From positions 1-64,000 of the forward strand of contig NZ_VMRJ01000004.1 of the NCBI RefSeq assembly GCF_007713685.1: DNA of 64,000 nt, read 5' to 3'. The notes beneath the pieces are model-generated. The model was not told where the DNA came from and did no database searches. It worked only from the letters and a program-made list of their open reading frames with translations. Shown here piece by piece: positions 50,360 to 58,734 of the stretch. Position 1 is the stretch's first letter. The number at the start of each line of letters is the position of its first letter. The position numbers were made by a program, and so were the translations under genes. The stretch comes from Hymenobacter setariae (GTDB lineage Bacteria > Bacteroidota > Bacteroidia > Cytophagales > Hymenobacteraceae).

Positions 50360-52039
50360 ATGGAAAAGTACACCTATGACGCCATCGTCATTGGCTCTGG
50401 CATCTCGGGCGGCATGGCTGCCAAAGAGCTGACCGAGAAGGGCTTGAAAACCATCATGCTGGAGCGGGGCCGTAACATAGAGCACATCAAGGACTATGTG
50501 AACGCCAACAAAGCACCGTGGGAATTTCCCCACCGCGGCGGCAAGACGCAGCAGATGATGGAAGACTATCCGGTACTGAAGCGCGACTACACTCTTAACG
50601 AGACGAACCTCAGCTACTGGGTAAATGAAAAGGAAAGCCCCTACGTGGAAGTAAAGCCCTTCGACTGGTTTCGGGGCTACCACGTGGGCGGCCGCTCACT
50701 GATGTGGGGCCGCCAAAGCTACCGCCTCAGCGACCTCGACTTTGAGGCCAACTTGAAGGACGGCGTAGCAGTAGACTGGCCTATTCGCTACAAGGAAATG
50801 GCACCCTGGTACAGCCACGCCGAAAAGTTTGCGGGCATTAGCGGTAACCGCGACGGCATTCCGCACCTGCCCGACGGCGACTACATGCCGGCCATGGAAA
50901 TGAACGTGGTGGAAAAGGATGTGGCCGCCCGCATCAAGAAACACTATAAGGAGCAGCGCCACATGATTATTGGCCGCACGGCCAACATCACCAAGCCTCA
51001 CCACAACCGCGTAAACTGCCAGTACCGCAACAAGTGCTGGCTAGGGTGCCCATTTGGCGCTTATTTCAGCACGCAGTCGGCCACGCTGCCCGCAGCTATG
51101 GCTACCGGCAACCTCACGCTGCGGCCGTTCTCCATCGTTACTAAGATTATCTACGACAAGGACACCAAGCGGGCCAAGGGCGTAGAGATTCTGGACGCTG
51201 AAACCAACAAGACCTACGAGTACTTCGCTAAAGTTATCTTCCTGAACGCCTCGGCCCTCAACTCGGCTTGGGTACTCATGAACTCGGCTACCGACGTGTG
51301 GCCCGGCGGCCTAGGTAGCAGCAGCGGTGAACTGGGCCACAACGTGATGGACCACCACTTCCGGGCTGGTGCCAGCGGCGAAATGCCTGGCTATGAAGAC
51401 AAATATGTGTATGGCCGCCGCGCCAACGGTATCTACATCCCTCGCTTCCGCAACATCGGCGGCGACAAACGCGACTACATCCGGGGCTTTGGCTACCAAG
51501 GTAGCGCTGGGCGCCAGGGCTGGAGCCGCGACATCGCCGAAATGAGCATTGGCGGCGACCTCAAGGACGCCCTCAGTGAACCAGGCGGCTGGACCATGGG
51601 CATCACGGGCTTTGGTGAAACCCTCCCCTACCACGACAACCGCATCTTCTTGGACAAAGACAAGAAGGATAAGTGGGGCCTGCCGGTGCTGGCAATGGAC
51701 GCTACCATCCGCGACAACGAGTTGAAAATGCGCATCGACATGATGGCCGATGCCAAGGAAATGCTCGAAGCCGCTGGCCTGCAAAACGTGAAGACCTACA
51801 ATAACCCCTACTCGATGGGTGGTGGCATTCACGAAATGGGAACTGCTCGCATGGGCCGCGACCCCAAAACGTCGGTACTGAACGCGCACAACCAGGTGTG
51901 GGACGCGCCCAACGTGTACGTGACCGATGGCGCCGCCATGACTTCGGCTGGCTGCCAAAACCCCTCGCTCACCTACCTGGCCCTCACGGCGCGCGCCGTA
52001 GACCACGCCGTGGGCGAACTGAAAAAGCAAAACGTTTAA
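50360..52039 (+). CDS. GMC family oxidoreductase (glucoside/sugar dehydrogenase)
   Basis: A 559-residue FAD-dependent GMC enzyme. N-terminal Rossmann motif IVIGSGISGGMAAKELTEKG and ERG, then GGRSLMWGRQ, NRVNCQYRNKCWLGCPFGAY with several cysteines, and the C-terminal GGIHEMGTARMG, DAPNVYVTDGAAMTSAGCQN and PSLTYLALTARA. The ATG at 50360 is chosen because it is directly before the FAD motif. GMC members with an N-terminal Tat-type small subunit are quinone- or cytochrome-linked dehydrogenases, often oxidising sugars at C3. The next gene encodes the subunit-3-like partner. It probably acts in the periplasm with that partner. Confidence 0.92.
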   Translation: MEKYTYDAIVIGSGISGGMAAKELTEKGLKTIMLERGRNIEHIKDYVNANKAPWEFPHRGGKTQQMMEDYPVLKRDYTLNETNLSYWVNEKESPYVEVKPFDWFRGYHVGGRSLMWGRQSYRLSDLDFEANLKDGVAVDWPIRYKEMAPWYSHAEKFAGISGNRDGIPHLPDGDYMPAMEMNVVEKDVAARIKKHYKEQRHMIIGRTANITKPHHNRVNCQYRNKCWLGCPFGAYFSTQSATLPAAMATGNLTLRPFSIVTKIIYDKDTKRAKGVEILDAETNKTYEYFAKVIFLNASALNSAWVLMNSATDVWPGGLGSSSGELGHNVMDHHFRAGASGEMPGYEDKYVYGRRANGIYIPRFRNIGGDKRDYIRGFGYQGSAGRQGWSRDIAEMSIGGDLKDALSEPGGWTMGITGFGETLPYHDNRIFLDKDKKDKWGLPVLAMDATIRDNELKMRIDMMADAKEMLEAAGLQNVKTYNNPYSMGGGIHEMGTARMGRDPKTSVLNAHNQVWDAPNVYVTDGAAMTSAGCQNPSLTYLALTARAVDHAVGELKKQNV

Positions 52040-52060
52040 TTTCCCTCAAGTTACTTAGCC

Positions 52061-52678
52061 ATGATGAACCGAAGAGATGCCCTAGCCCGGGTAGCCCTGC
52101 TGATGGGCGGCGCCGTAATTGGGGGCGATTATTTCCTGACCGGGTGCAGCCCTGCCAGCTCCGACAAGCAAGGGGGCGACATGAAGGACCAGGCTACGGC
52201 CAATGCCAAGCCTAAGGATATCCTAACGCCCGAGCAAACTGCTTACCTCACCGAGGTGGCCGACACCATCTTGCCCGCCACCAAAACGCCGGGCGCCAAG
52301 GCGGCCAATGTGGGTTCGTTTATGGCCGTGATGGTGCGCGACTGCTACACGCCAGAAGACCAAAAAATCTTCATGGACGGCATGACCAAGCTGGAAGAAG
52401 CAAGCAAGAAGCAAAACAGCAAAGGCTTTTTGGAAAGCACCCCAGCCCAGCGCACCGCCTTGCTCACGGCCCTGGATACAGAGCAGAAAAACTACGGCAA
52501 AACCAAAACGCCGGAGCAGCCTAACCACTACTTCCGGATGATGAAGGAGCTGACACTACTGGGCTTCTTCACGTCGGAGGTTGGTGCTACGCAAGTACTG
52601 CGCTACCTGCCGGTGCCGGGCAAATACGATGGCAACGTGCCCTACAAAAAAGGCGACCGCGCCTGGGCTACTACCTAA
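52061..52678 (+). CDS. gluconate 2-dehydrogenase subunit 3-like protein
   Basis: A 205-residue small subunit that usually escorts a GMC dehydrogenase. It starts with MMNRRDALARVALLMGGAVI, a twin-arginine leader carrying FLTGCSP, which may act as a lipobox. Then PEQTAYLTEVADTILPATKT and PGAKAANVGSFMAVMVRDCY, typical of this family. It lies 21 bp after the GMC gene. The Tat signal would carry the pair across the membrane folded with FAD, and the partner's lack of its own signal fits hitch-hiking export. Confidence 0.88.
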   Translation: MMNRRDALARVALLMGGAVIGGDYFLTGCSPASSDKQGGDMKDQATANAKPKDILTPEQTAYLTEVADTILPATKTPGAKAANVGSFMAVMVRDCYTPEDQKIFMDGMTKLEEASKKQNSKGFLESTPAQRTALLTALDTEQKNYGKTKTPEQPNHYFRMMKELTLLGFFTSEVGATQVLRYLPVPGKYDGNVPYKKGDRAWATT

Positions 52679-52690
52679 ATCCTGAGCTGC

Positions 52691-52746
52691 TAGCTGCTGG
52701 CTGTTAGCTCCTAGCTTTCGGCCAAGCAGCTAGCAGCCAGTAGTTA
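52691..52746. repeat. imperfect inverted repeat between operon genes
   Basis: Imperfect stem-loop: TAGCTGCTGGCTGTTAGCTC at 52691 pairs with AGCAGCTAGCAGCCAGTAGT on the right side (about 19 of 24 positions paired). It sits between the stop of the subunit-3 gene and the next start, so it may trim transcript levels. No T tract is present. Confidence 0.55.
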
Positions 52747-52753
52747 ACAGCGA

Positions 52754-53917
52754 ATGGCTAATACAACAAAACTACGCCTAGGTATGATTGGCGGTGGGCA
52801 GGGCGCCTTTATCGGCGCAGTCCACCGCTTGGCGGCGGCCCTTGACGGGCAATACGAGCTAGTAGCCGGCGCCTTTAGTAGCAACCCCGATACCTCGCGT
52901 GCCACCGGGCAGCTGTTGGGCCTGGCCCCTGACCGCGTGTATGGCTCGTATGAGGACCTAATTGCGCAGGAAAAAGCGCGGCCCGAAGCCGAGCGGGTGC
53001 AGGTTATCAGCATCGTGACGCCCAACCACCTGCACTTTGCGCCGGCCAAGCTGGCGCTCGAAAGCGGTTTCGACGTGGTGCTCGATAAGCCCATGACCTT
53101 CTCGCTGGCCGAAGCCAAAGATTTGGCTGCCGTGGTGACTGCCACCGGCCGCCGCCTGTGCCTCACGCACACCTACACCGGCTACCCCATGGTAAAGGAG
53201 GCCCGCCAACTGGTGGCCCAGGGTACCCTAGGGCGCATTCGCAAGGTGTATGTAGAGTATCCGCAGGGCTGGCTCAGCAAGTTTGAGGAAGGTGGCGAAA
53301 ACAAGCAAGCCTCCTGGCGTACTGACCCGACCAAGAGCGGCATATCAGGCGCCATGGGCGATATTGGCACCCACGCCTTCAACCTATTAGAGTATGTGAG
53401 TGGCCTGCGCGTGGAGAAACTCTGCGCTGACATCAATACAGTAGTCGAAGGCCGCCGCCTCGACGATGATGGCGCGGTACTGCTACGCCTCAGCGACGGC
53501 GCTAGTGGCGTGCTGGTAGCCACACAAGTAGCTGCTGGCGAAGAAAATAACGTTCGCATCCGCGTTTACGGCGAAAAAGGTGGCCTCGACTGGATGCAGG
53601 CCGATGCCAACACCTTGCTGGTGAAGTGGCTCGACCGGCCCACCGAAATTTGGCGCACGGGCGGCCCGTCGGTAGGCTCCTACGCTGCCCATAACACCCG
53701 CACGCCCGCCGGCCACCCCGAGGGCTACCTAGAGGCCTTCGCCAACCTCTACCGCAACTTTGCCCTTACCCTGCAAGCCGAGCAGGCCGGCCAGCCCGCC
53801 TCGCCCGAAGCCCTGGACTACCCCAGCATTGAGGAAGGCGTGCGCGGCATGGCTTTCATTGAAAATGTAATCGCCTCGGGCCGCTCCGACCAGAAGTGGA
53901 CCGACTTCACCGTGTAG
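52754..53917 (+). CDS. Gfo/Idh/MocA family oxidoreductase
   Basis: A 387-residue NAD(P)-dependent sugar or inositol dehydrogenase-like enzyme. Nucleotide-binding Rossmann start LRLGMIGGGQGAFIGAVHRL, ISIVTPNHLHFAPAKLALES, DVVLDKPMTFSLAEAKDLAA with the catalytic Lys of the EKP-type motif, then AMGDIGTHAFNLLEYVSGLR (D-x3-H). No signal peptide, so cytoplasmic. Reduction of a 3-keto sugar intermediate is the likely task in this cluster. It is 9 bp before the next gene. Confidence 0.93.
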   Translation: MANTTKLRLGMIGGGQGAFIGAVHRLAAALDGQYELVAGAFSSNPDTSRATGQLLGLAPDRVYGSYEDLIAQEKARPEAERVQVISIVTPNHLHFAPAKLALESGFDVVLDKPMTFSLAEAKDLAAVVTATGRRLCLTHTYTGYPMVKEARQLVAQGTLGRIRKVYVEYPQGWLSKFEEGGENKQASWRTDPTKSGISGAMGDIGTHAFNLLEYVSGLRVEKLCADINTVVEGRRLDDDGAVLLRLSDGASGVLVATQVAAGEENNVRIRVYGEKGGLDWMQADANTLLVKWLDRPTEIWRTGGPSVGSYAAHNTRTPAGHPEGYLEAFANLYRNFALTLQAEQAGQPASPEALDYPSIEEGVRGMAFIENVIASGRSDQKWTDFTV

Positions 53918-53926
53918 CCGCCCCGT

Positions 53927-54979
53927 ATGAAGACTATTAAAGGACCCGCTATTTTTCTGGCCCAATTTATTGGGGACGAGGCGCCGTTCAACAGCCTAGA
54001 GAGCATTTGCGCCTGGGCCGCTGACCTAGGCTACAAGGGCGTGCAGCTGCCCACGCTCGACAGCCGCTTTATCGACCTCAAGCTAGCCGCCGAAAGCCAG
54101 ACCTACGCCGACGAGCTGAAGGGCAAAGTGCAGGCTGCCGGCCTGGAAATCACCGAGCTCTCAACCCACCTGCAAGGCCAACTCGTAGCCGTGAACCCAG
54201 TGTATGACACGCTGTTCGATGGCTTTGCGCCCGAGGCGCTCCGGGGTAACCCGCATGCTCGGCAGCAGTGGGCCGTGCAGCAGCTAGAGTACGCGGCCAA
54301 GGCCTCGCGGCGACTGGGCCTCACGGCGCACGTCACGTTTAGCGGAGCGCTGCTGTGGCCCTACCTCTACCCCTGGCCCCAGCGCCCAGCCGGGCTGGTT
54401 GAGGAAGGCTTTGCCGAGCTAGGTCGCCGCTGGCAGCCTATTCTCGACAAGTTTGATGCGAACGGTATCGACCTCTGCTATGAGTTGCACGCCGGCGAAG
54501 ACTTGCACGACGGTATCAGCTACGAGCGGTTTTTGACGGAGGTAAACGACCACCCGCGCGCCTGCCTGCTCTACGACCCCTCGCACTACGTGCTGCAATG
54601 CCTAGACTACCTAGAACACATTGACATTTACCACGAGCGCATCAAGATGTTCCACGTCAAGGATGCCGAGTTTAACCCTACGGGCCGGCAGGGCGTGTAC
54701 GGCGGCTATGAATCGTGGCTCAACCGGGCCGGGCGCTTCCGCTCGCTGGGCGATGGGCAGGTCGATTTCAAGGCTATTTTCAGTAAGATGGCACAGTACG
54801 ACTTCCCCGGCTGGGCCGTGCTGGAGTGGGAATGCGCCCTCAAAAACTCCGCCGACGGCGCTCGCGAAGGCGCCCAATTCATCAAAAACCACATCATCCA
54901 CGTCACCGACCATGCCTTCGACGACTTCGTTGCTTCAGGCAGCACGGAGGCATCGAACCGCAAGCTCCTAGGTCTCTAA
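53927..54979 (+). CDS. sugar phosphate isomerase/epimerase, TIM barrel
   Basis: A 350-residue cytoplasmic TIM-barrel protein. KTIKGPAIFLAQFIGDEAPF at the start, LGYKGVQLPTLDSRFIDLKL, IDLCYELHAGEDLHDGISYE, RACLLYDPSHYVLQCLDYLE and IKMFHVKDAEFNPTGRQGVY carry the Glu, Asp and His residues expected to hold a divalent metal. Its start is 9 bp after the Gfo/Idh stop, so the two are coupled. In related gene clusters such enzymes interconvert keto-sugars; exact substrate unknown. Confidence 0.9.
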   Translation: MKTIKGPAIFLAQFIGDEAPFNSLESICAWAADLGYKGVQLPTLDSRFIDLKLAAESQTYADELKGKVQAAGLEITELSTHLQGQLVAVNPVYDTLFDGFAPEALRGNPHARQQWAVQQLEYAAKASRRLGLTAHVTFSGALLWPYLYPWPQRPAGLVEEGFAELGRRWQPILDKFDANGIDLCYELHAGEDLHDGISYERFLTEVNDHPRACLLYDPSHYVLQCLDYLEHIDIYHERIKMFHVKDAEFNPTGRQGVYGGYESWLNRAGRFRSLGDGQVDFKAIFSKMAQYDFPGWAVLEWECALKNSADGAREGAQFIKNHIIHVTDHAFDDFVASGSTEASNRKLLGL

Positions 54980-55000
54980 TTCTCTCTGCATTCCCCCGTT

Positions 55001-55492
55001 ATGAAAAAAGTATTGCTACTAGTAGGTTGCCTTGCCGGGCTGGCCGCCTGCACCTCTACTCCTGAAAAAAAGGAGATGACCGCCACCGAGCGCGCCAATA
55101 GCCAAGACGACCCCGAGGCTAAGGCTACCCCGCTAAACCAGGATAGCGCAGCAAACGTGAAGCTGGCAGCCGTGGCCCACCAGCCACAGGTTGATACCAA
55201 CTCTTCTAAGATTGGCACCTCGCCCGTGGGCAAGCCAGCCGGCAAGGGCGCACAATTGGTAGCCGCTTCCGACTGCGGCAGCTGCCACCGCGAGGGTGAG
55301 AAGCTCATTGGCCCAGCCTACCGCGACGTAGCCAAGAAATACCCCGAAACCCCGGCTAACATTGCGATGCTGAGCCAGCACATCATCAATGGTGGCGCGG
55401 GCCACTGGGGCGATATTGCCATGACCCCGCACCCCGGCTTGTCGGAAAGCGATGCCAAAGAAATGGTGCGCTACGTACTGAGCCTCAAATAA
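55001..55492 (+). CDS. c-type cytochrome lipoprotein
   Basis: A 163-residue protein with a lipoprotein signal (MKKVLLLVGCLAGLAACTST, lipobox LAAC), a long polar Lys/Ala/Glu-rich linker (25-85) and a class I cytochrome c domain with heme motif CGSCH and a distal Met in DIAMTPHPGLSE. It would sit on the outer face of the inner membrane and accept electrons from the GMC dehydrogenase. It lies 21 bp after the isomerase gene. Confidence 0.9.
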   Translation: MKKVLLLVGCLAGLAACTSTPEKKEMTATERANSQDDPEAKATPLNQDSAANVKLAAVAHQPQVDTNSSKIGTSPVGKPAGKGAQLVAASDCGSCHREGEKLIGPAYRDVAKKYPETPANIAMLSQHIINGGAGHWGDIAMTPHPGLSESDAKEMVRYVLSLK

Positions 55493-55501
55493 GTAATTGA
55501 T

Positions 55502-55565
55502 AATTAGGAATCAGAAATTAGGACTGGCGGCTCTCTCCCTACTCCTAGTTTCTGATTCTTAGTTT
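55502..55565. repeat. imperfect inverted repeat with T-rich end
   Basis: Arms about 22 bp with 3 mismatches (AATTAGGAATCAGAAATTAG against TCCTAGTTTCTGATTCTTAG), followed by TTTTTAATTTTTT. It may be a partial terminator within the operon, between the cytochrome and the transporter. Confidence 0.5.
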
Positions 55566-55597
55566 TTAATTTTTTAATTAAAAATTCTTCCCCACCC

Positions 55598-56860
55598 ATG
55601 TCTACTGCTATTCGGATTAAGCTGTCCTTGATGATGTTCCTAGAGTTTTTCATCTGGGGCGCGTGGTTTGTAACCCTCGGAACGTACTTGTTGCACAACC
55701 TGAACGCGTCGGGCACGCAGGTGGGGGTAGCTTTTCTAACGCAGTCTATCGGAGCCATCGTGGCACCGTTTATCGTGGGGCTGATTGCTGACCGATACTT
55801 CTCGGCTCAAAAAATCTTGGGGGTGCTGCATCTGGCGGGCGCACTGCTGCTGTGGCGCGCCTCGTCGGCGCCCGACTTCAATAGCTTCTACCCCAATATC
55901 TTGACCTACATGGTGCTGTATATGCCCACGTTGGCGCTGGTTAACTCCATCGCCTTCCGGCAAATGCAGAACCCGCAGAAAGAGTTTGCCCAGGTGCGGG
56001 TGCTCGGCACGCTGGGTTGGATAGTAGCAGGCCTCACCATTGGCTGGCTCAACTGGGAGCAAACCAACAGCTTGCAAGCTACTTTCCTGATGGCGGCTGG
56101 TGCTGCCGCGCTCCTAGGGGTGTTCAGCTTCACGCTGCCCGCCACGCCGCCCGTTAAGAGCGGGCAGTCGAGCTCGATAGGCGACCTGCTGGGTCTGGAG
56201 GCTATTGGCCTACTAAAGAATCGCTCTTACCTTATTTTCTTCCTGGCCTCTATCGCCATCTGCATTCCGCTGGCCTTCTATTACGGCTTCACCAACCCCT
56301 TCCTCAACGAAGTGGGTATGAAAGGTGCCGCTGCTATCCAGAGCATGGGCCAGGTCTCGGAGCTGCTATTTATGCTAGCCATTCCGCTGTTTTTCAGCAA
56401 GCTGGGTGTAAAGAAAATGCTGGCCATCGGTATGGGGGCTTGGGTACTGCGCTACATCTTTTTTGCTTACGGCAACGGCGACAGCAACTACTGGATGCTC
56501 ATTGCGGGCATTGTGCTGCACGGCGTGTGCTACGACTTCTTCTTCGTAACCGGCCAGATTTATACCGACAACCTAGCCGGCGAGCGCTTCAAAAGCTCGG
56601 CCCAGGGCTTTATCACGCTGGCTACCTACGGGGTGGGCATGCTCATCGGCACGCTGCTGTCGGGCGATATTTTTGATAAATACACCCTAGGCAGCGACTC
56701 CCACGACTGGCGCATGATTTGGCTGATTCCGGCCGGCATCGCGGCGGTAGTGTTGGTACTCTTCTTGCTATTCTTCCGCGAGCGGAGTGGGGCCGTGGCC
56801 ACCAACTCGACCGAAGCCCCGGTAGCCTACGGCGAGACTTCTGCTGTCGCGCCCGGCTAG
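55598..56860 (+). CDS. NupG-type MFS transporter (nucleoside permease family)
   Basis: A 420-residue major facilitator with about 12 hydrophobic segments. The start IRIKLSLMMFLEFFIWGAWF, TLGTYLLHNLNASGTQVGVA and FIVGLIADRYFSAQKILGVL match the nucleoside:H+ symporter family used in Bacteroidota sugar clusters. MFS loop motif GLIADRYFS is intact. The C-terminus ends in an acidic tail. Despite the family name, in this context it more likely transports a sugar or a keto-sugar. It is 18 bp before the next gene. Confidence 0.87.
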   Translation: MSTAIRIKLSLMMFLEFFIWGAWFVTLGTYLLHNLNASGTQVGVAFLTQSIGAIVAPFIVGLIADRYFSAQKILGVLHLAGALLLWRASSAPDFNSFYPNILTYMVLYMPTLALVNSIAFRQMQNPQKEFAQVRVLGTLGWIVAGLTIGWLNWEQTNSLQATFLMAAGAAALLGVFSFTLPATPPVKSGQSSSIGDLLGLEAIGLLKNRSYLIFFLASIAICIPLAFYYGFTNPFLNEVGMKGAAAIQSMGQVSELLFMLAIPLFFSKLGVKKMLAIGMGAWVLRYIFFAYGNGDSNYWMLIAGIVLHGVCYDFFFVTGQIYTDNLAGERFKSSAQGFITLATYGVGMLIGTLLSGDIFDKYTLGSDSHDWRMIWLIPAGIAAVVLVLFLLFFRERSGAVATNSTEAPVAYGETSAVAPG

Positions 56861-56878
56861 TCGTTACTTGTTCATCAT

Positions 56879-57772
56879 ATGAAAAACCTGAATCGCCGGA
56901 CGGCCCTCAAGGGCTTGCTCACAACTACTGCTACCCTAGGTGCGCTGGGCACAACCAGCGCCTACTCCATGGAAACTGCCCAAACTGCCGAGGCGGAGGC
57001 TACGCCAATGCTCAACAACATCAAGCAATCGGTGTGCCGCTGGTGCTTTCAAGACCTGTCGCTCGACGACCTGTGCGTGAAGGCCAAAGAAATGGGCATT
57101 AAAGGCATCGATTTGGTAGGGCCAAATGATTGGGCTACGCTTAAGAAGCACGGCCTCGACTCGCCCATGTGCAACGGCGCCGAAATCAACCTCACCGATG
57201 GCTTCAACGACCCGCGCTTTCATGCCCAGCTGCACAAGCAGTATTCGGCTATGATTCCGAAGGTGGCTGCGGCTGGCTATACCAACCTGATTTGCTTTAG
57301 CGGTAGCCGCCGCGGCATGACGGACGAGGTGGGCCTGACCAACGCCGTGAAAGGCTTGCAGCCGATGGTAGAGCTGGCGGCCAAGCACAAAGTAGTGCTG
57401 GTGATGGAGCTGCTAAACAGCAAAATTGACCACCACGATTACCAGGCCGACCGCACCAGCTGGGGTGTGGCCTTGGCCAAGCGCCTAGGGTCCGAGCACT
57501 TCAAGCTGCTCTACGATATCTACCACATGCAGATTGACGAGGGCGATGTCATCCGCAATATCATCGACAACCACGCCTACATCGCGCACTACCACACGGC
57601 CGGCGTACCCGGCCGCCACGAGCTCGATGACAACCAGGAGCTGAACTACCCCGCCATCATGCGGGCCATCAAGGCCACTGGCTTTCAGGGCTATGTAGCC
57701 CAAGAATTCATACCTAAGCAAACCGACAAGCTGGCGTCGCTGCGGCAGGCCGTGCGCCTTTGCGACGTGTAA
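56879..57772 (+). CDS. exported hydroxypyruvate isomerase-like TIM barrel
   Basis: A 297-residue protein with a Tat-type signal (NLNRRTALKGLLTTTATLGA, Arg-Arg pair and hydrophobic stretch) then a TIM barrel of the hydroxypyruvate-isomerase/xylose-isomerase type: KQSVCRWCFQDLSLDDLCVK, TNLICFSGSRRGM, LVMELLNSKIDHHDYQADRT, KLLYDIYHMQIDEGDVIRNI and IAHYHTAGVPGRHELDDNQE. The Glu/His/Asp metal ligands are in place. It is the third TIM-barrel protein of the operon and the second exported one. The two exported copies and one cytoplasmic copy suggest sequential keto-sugar conversions in both compartments. Confidence 0.88.
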   Translation: MKNLNRRTALKGLLTTTATLGALGTTSAYSMETAQTAEAEATPMLNNIKQSVCRWCFQDLSLDDLCVKAKEMGIKGIDLVGPNDWATLKKHGLDSPMCNGAEINLTDGFNDPRFHAQLHKQYSAMIPKVAAAGYTNLICFSGSRRGMTDEVGLTNAVKGLQPMVELAAKHKVVLVMELLNSKIDHHDYQADRTSWGVALAKRLGSEHFKLLYDIYHMQIDEGDVIRNIIDNHAYIAHYHTAGVPGRHELDDNQELNYPAIMRAIKATGFQGYVAQEFIPKQTDKLASLRQAVRLCDV

Positions 57773-57868
57773 GCGGTTAGGCACCACCTAGGACGAACTA
57801 CCTCTCAGCCTGGGCCGGGCACTGTGCTGGGTCCAGGCTTTTTCCTTACTCCCCCATTCAGTAGCCTT

Positions 57869-58642
57869 ATGAAACATCTCTTTCTTCCTGCCGCGCTGCT
57901 AGTCAGTGTCGCAGCCTACGCGCAAGGCAAACCCGAGGACACCGAAGTGTACGAGCCGGTGCCCAAAGTAGTAGCCGCCACCCCCAACCTGGCCCCACCG
58001 CCCGCCGATGCCATTGTGCTGTTCAACGGCAAGGACCTCAGCCAATGGGTAATGACCGAAGACCGCAACACGCCTGCCAAGTGGAAGGTAGGCGGCGGGA
58101 TGTTTACGGTAGATAAAACCACCGGCAACATCGAAACCAAGCAATCCTTCACCAACTACCAGCTGCACCTAGAGTGGCGTGTACCGGCCAACATCACTGG
58201 CACGGGGCAGGCCCGCGGCAACAGCGGCCTTTTCCTGGCTTCGCTGGGCAAAGGAGACCTAGGGTACGAGCTACAGATTCTGGACTCGTACAACAACAAG
58301 ACTTACGTAAATGGCATGGCGGGCAGCATTTACAAGCAGCGCGTGCCGCTGGCTAACCCCTGCCGCAAGCCCGGCGAGTGGCAGAGCTACGACGTAATTT
58401 GGCTGGCCCCCACCTTCAAGGCCGATGGCACAGTGGCCACGCCAGCCCGCGTTACGGTCATCTTCAACGGCATCGTGGTGCAAAACAACGTTGAACTGGC
58501 TGGCCCCACGCAGTACATTGGCCCGGCTGCCTACCGGCAGGCCCACGGCGCCTCGCCCATCAAGCTGCAGTCGCACGGCGACAAGAGCGAGCCTAATAGC
58601 TTCCGCAACATCTGGATACGCGAGCTGGAGGCCCGTCCCTAG
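57869..58642 (+). CDS. DUF1080 protein (3-keto-glycoside hydrolase/lyase family)
   Basis: A 257-residue exported protein with signal peptide (MKHLFLPAALLVSVAAYAQG). The concanavalin-like jelly roll has the DUF1080 marks IVLFNGKDLSQWVM, WKVGGGMFTVD, FTNYQLHLEWRVP, GNSGLFLAS, YELQILDSYNNKTY and SIKLQSHGDKSEPNSFRNIW (near the C-terminus). Recent work on Bacteroides glycan breakdown ties DUF1080 proteins to cleavage of 3-keto-glycosides; my assignment to that step here is by family and by the GMC/isomerase context. It is the last gene of the operon, 96 bp after the isomerase. Confidence 0.88.
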   Translation: MKHLFLPAALLVSVAAYAQGKPEDTEVYEPVPKVVAATPNLAPPPADAIVLFNGKDLSQWVMTEDRNTPAKWKVGGGMFTVDKTTGNIETKQSFTNYQLHLEWRVPANITGTGQARGNSGLFLASLGKGDLGYELQILDSYNNKTYVNGMAGSIYKQRVPLANPCRKPGEWQSYDVIWLAPTFKADGTVATPARVTVIFNGIVVQNNVELAGPTQYIGPAAYRQAHGASPIKLQSHGDKSEPNSFRNIWIRELEARP

Positions 58643-58673
58643 GTTCTCATTCTGATTACTTAGGTACTTAGGT

Positions 58674-58718
58674 CAACAAAAAGCCCGCCTGCTACTGTAG
58701 CAGGCGGGCTTTTTGTTG
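58674..58718. terminator. bidirectional terminator between the operon and susD
   Basis: Perfect 22-bp arms (58674-58695 and 58697-58718) around a single base, with CAACAAAAAGCCCGCCTGC on the left and its complement on the right. A/T-rich ends give T tracts in both directions. It serves both converging transcripts. Confidence 0.88.
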
Positions 58719-58734
58719 TGACTATGACCTTAGC

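Noticed and set aside
51311..52030. Minus-strand frame of 239 codons inside the GMC gene
   Set aside because: Antisense shadow of a well-supported oxidoreductase, rich in Val/His/Gly with no domain.
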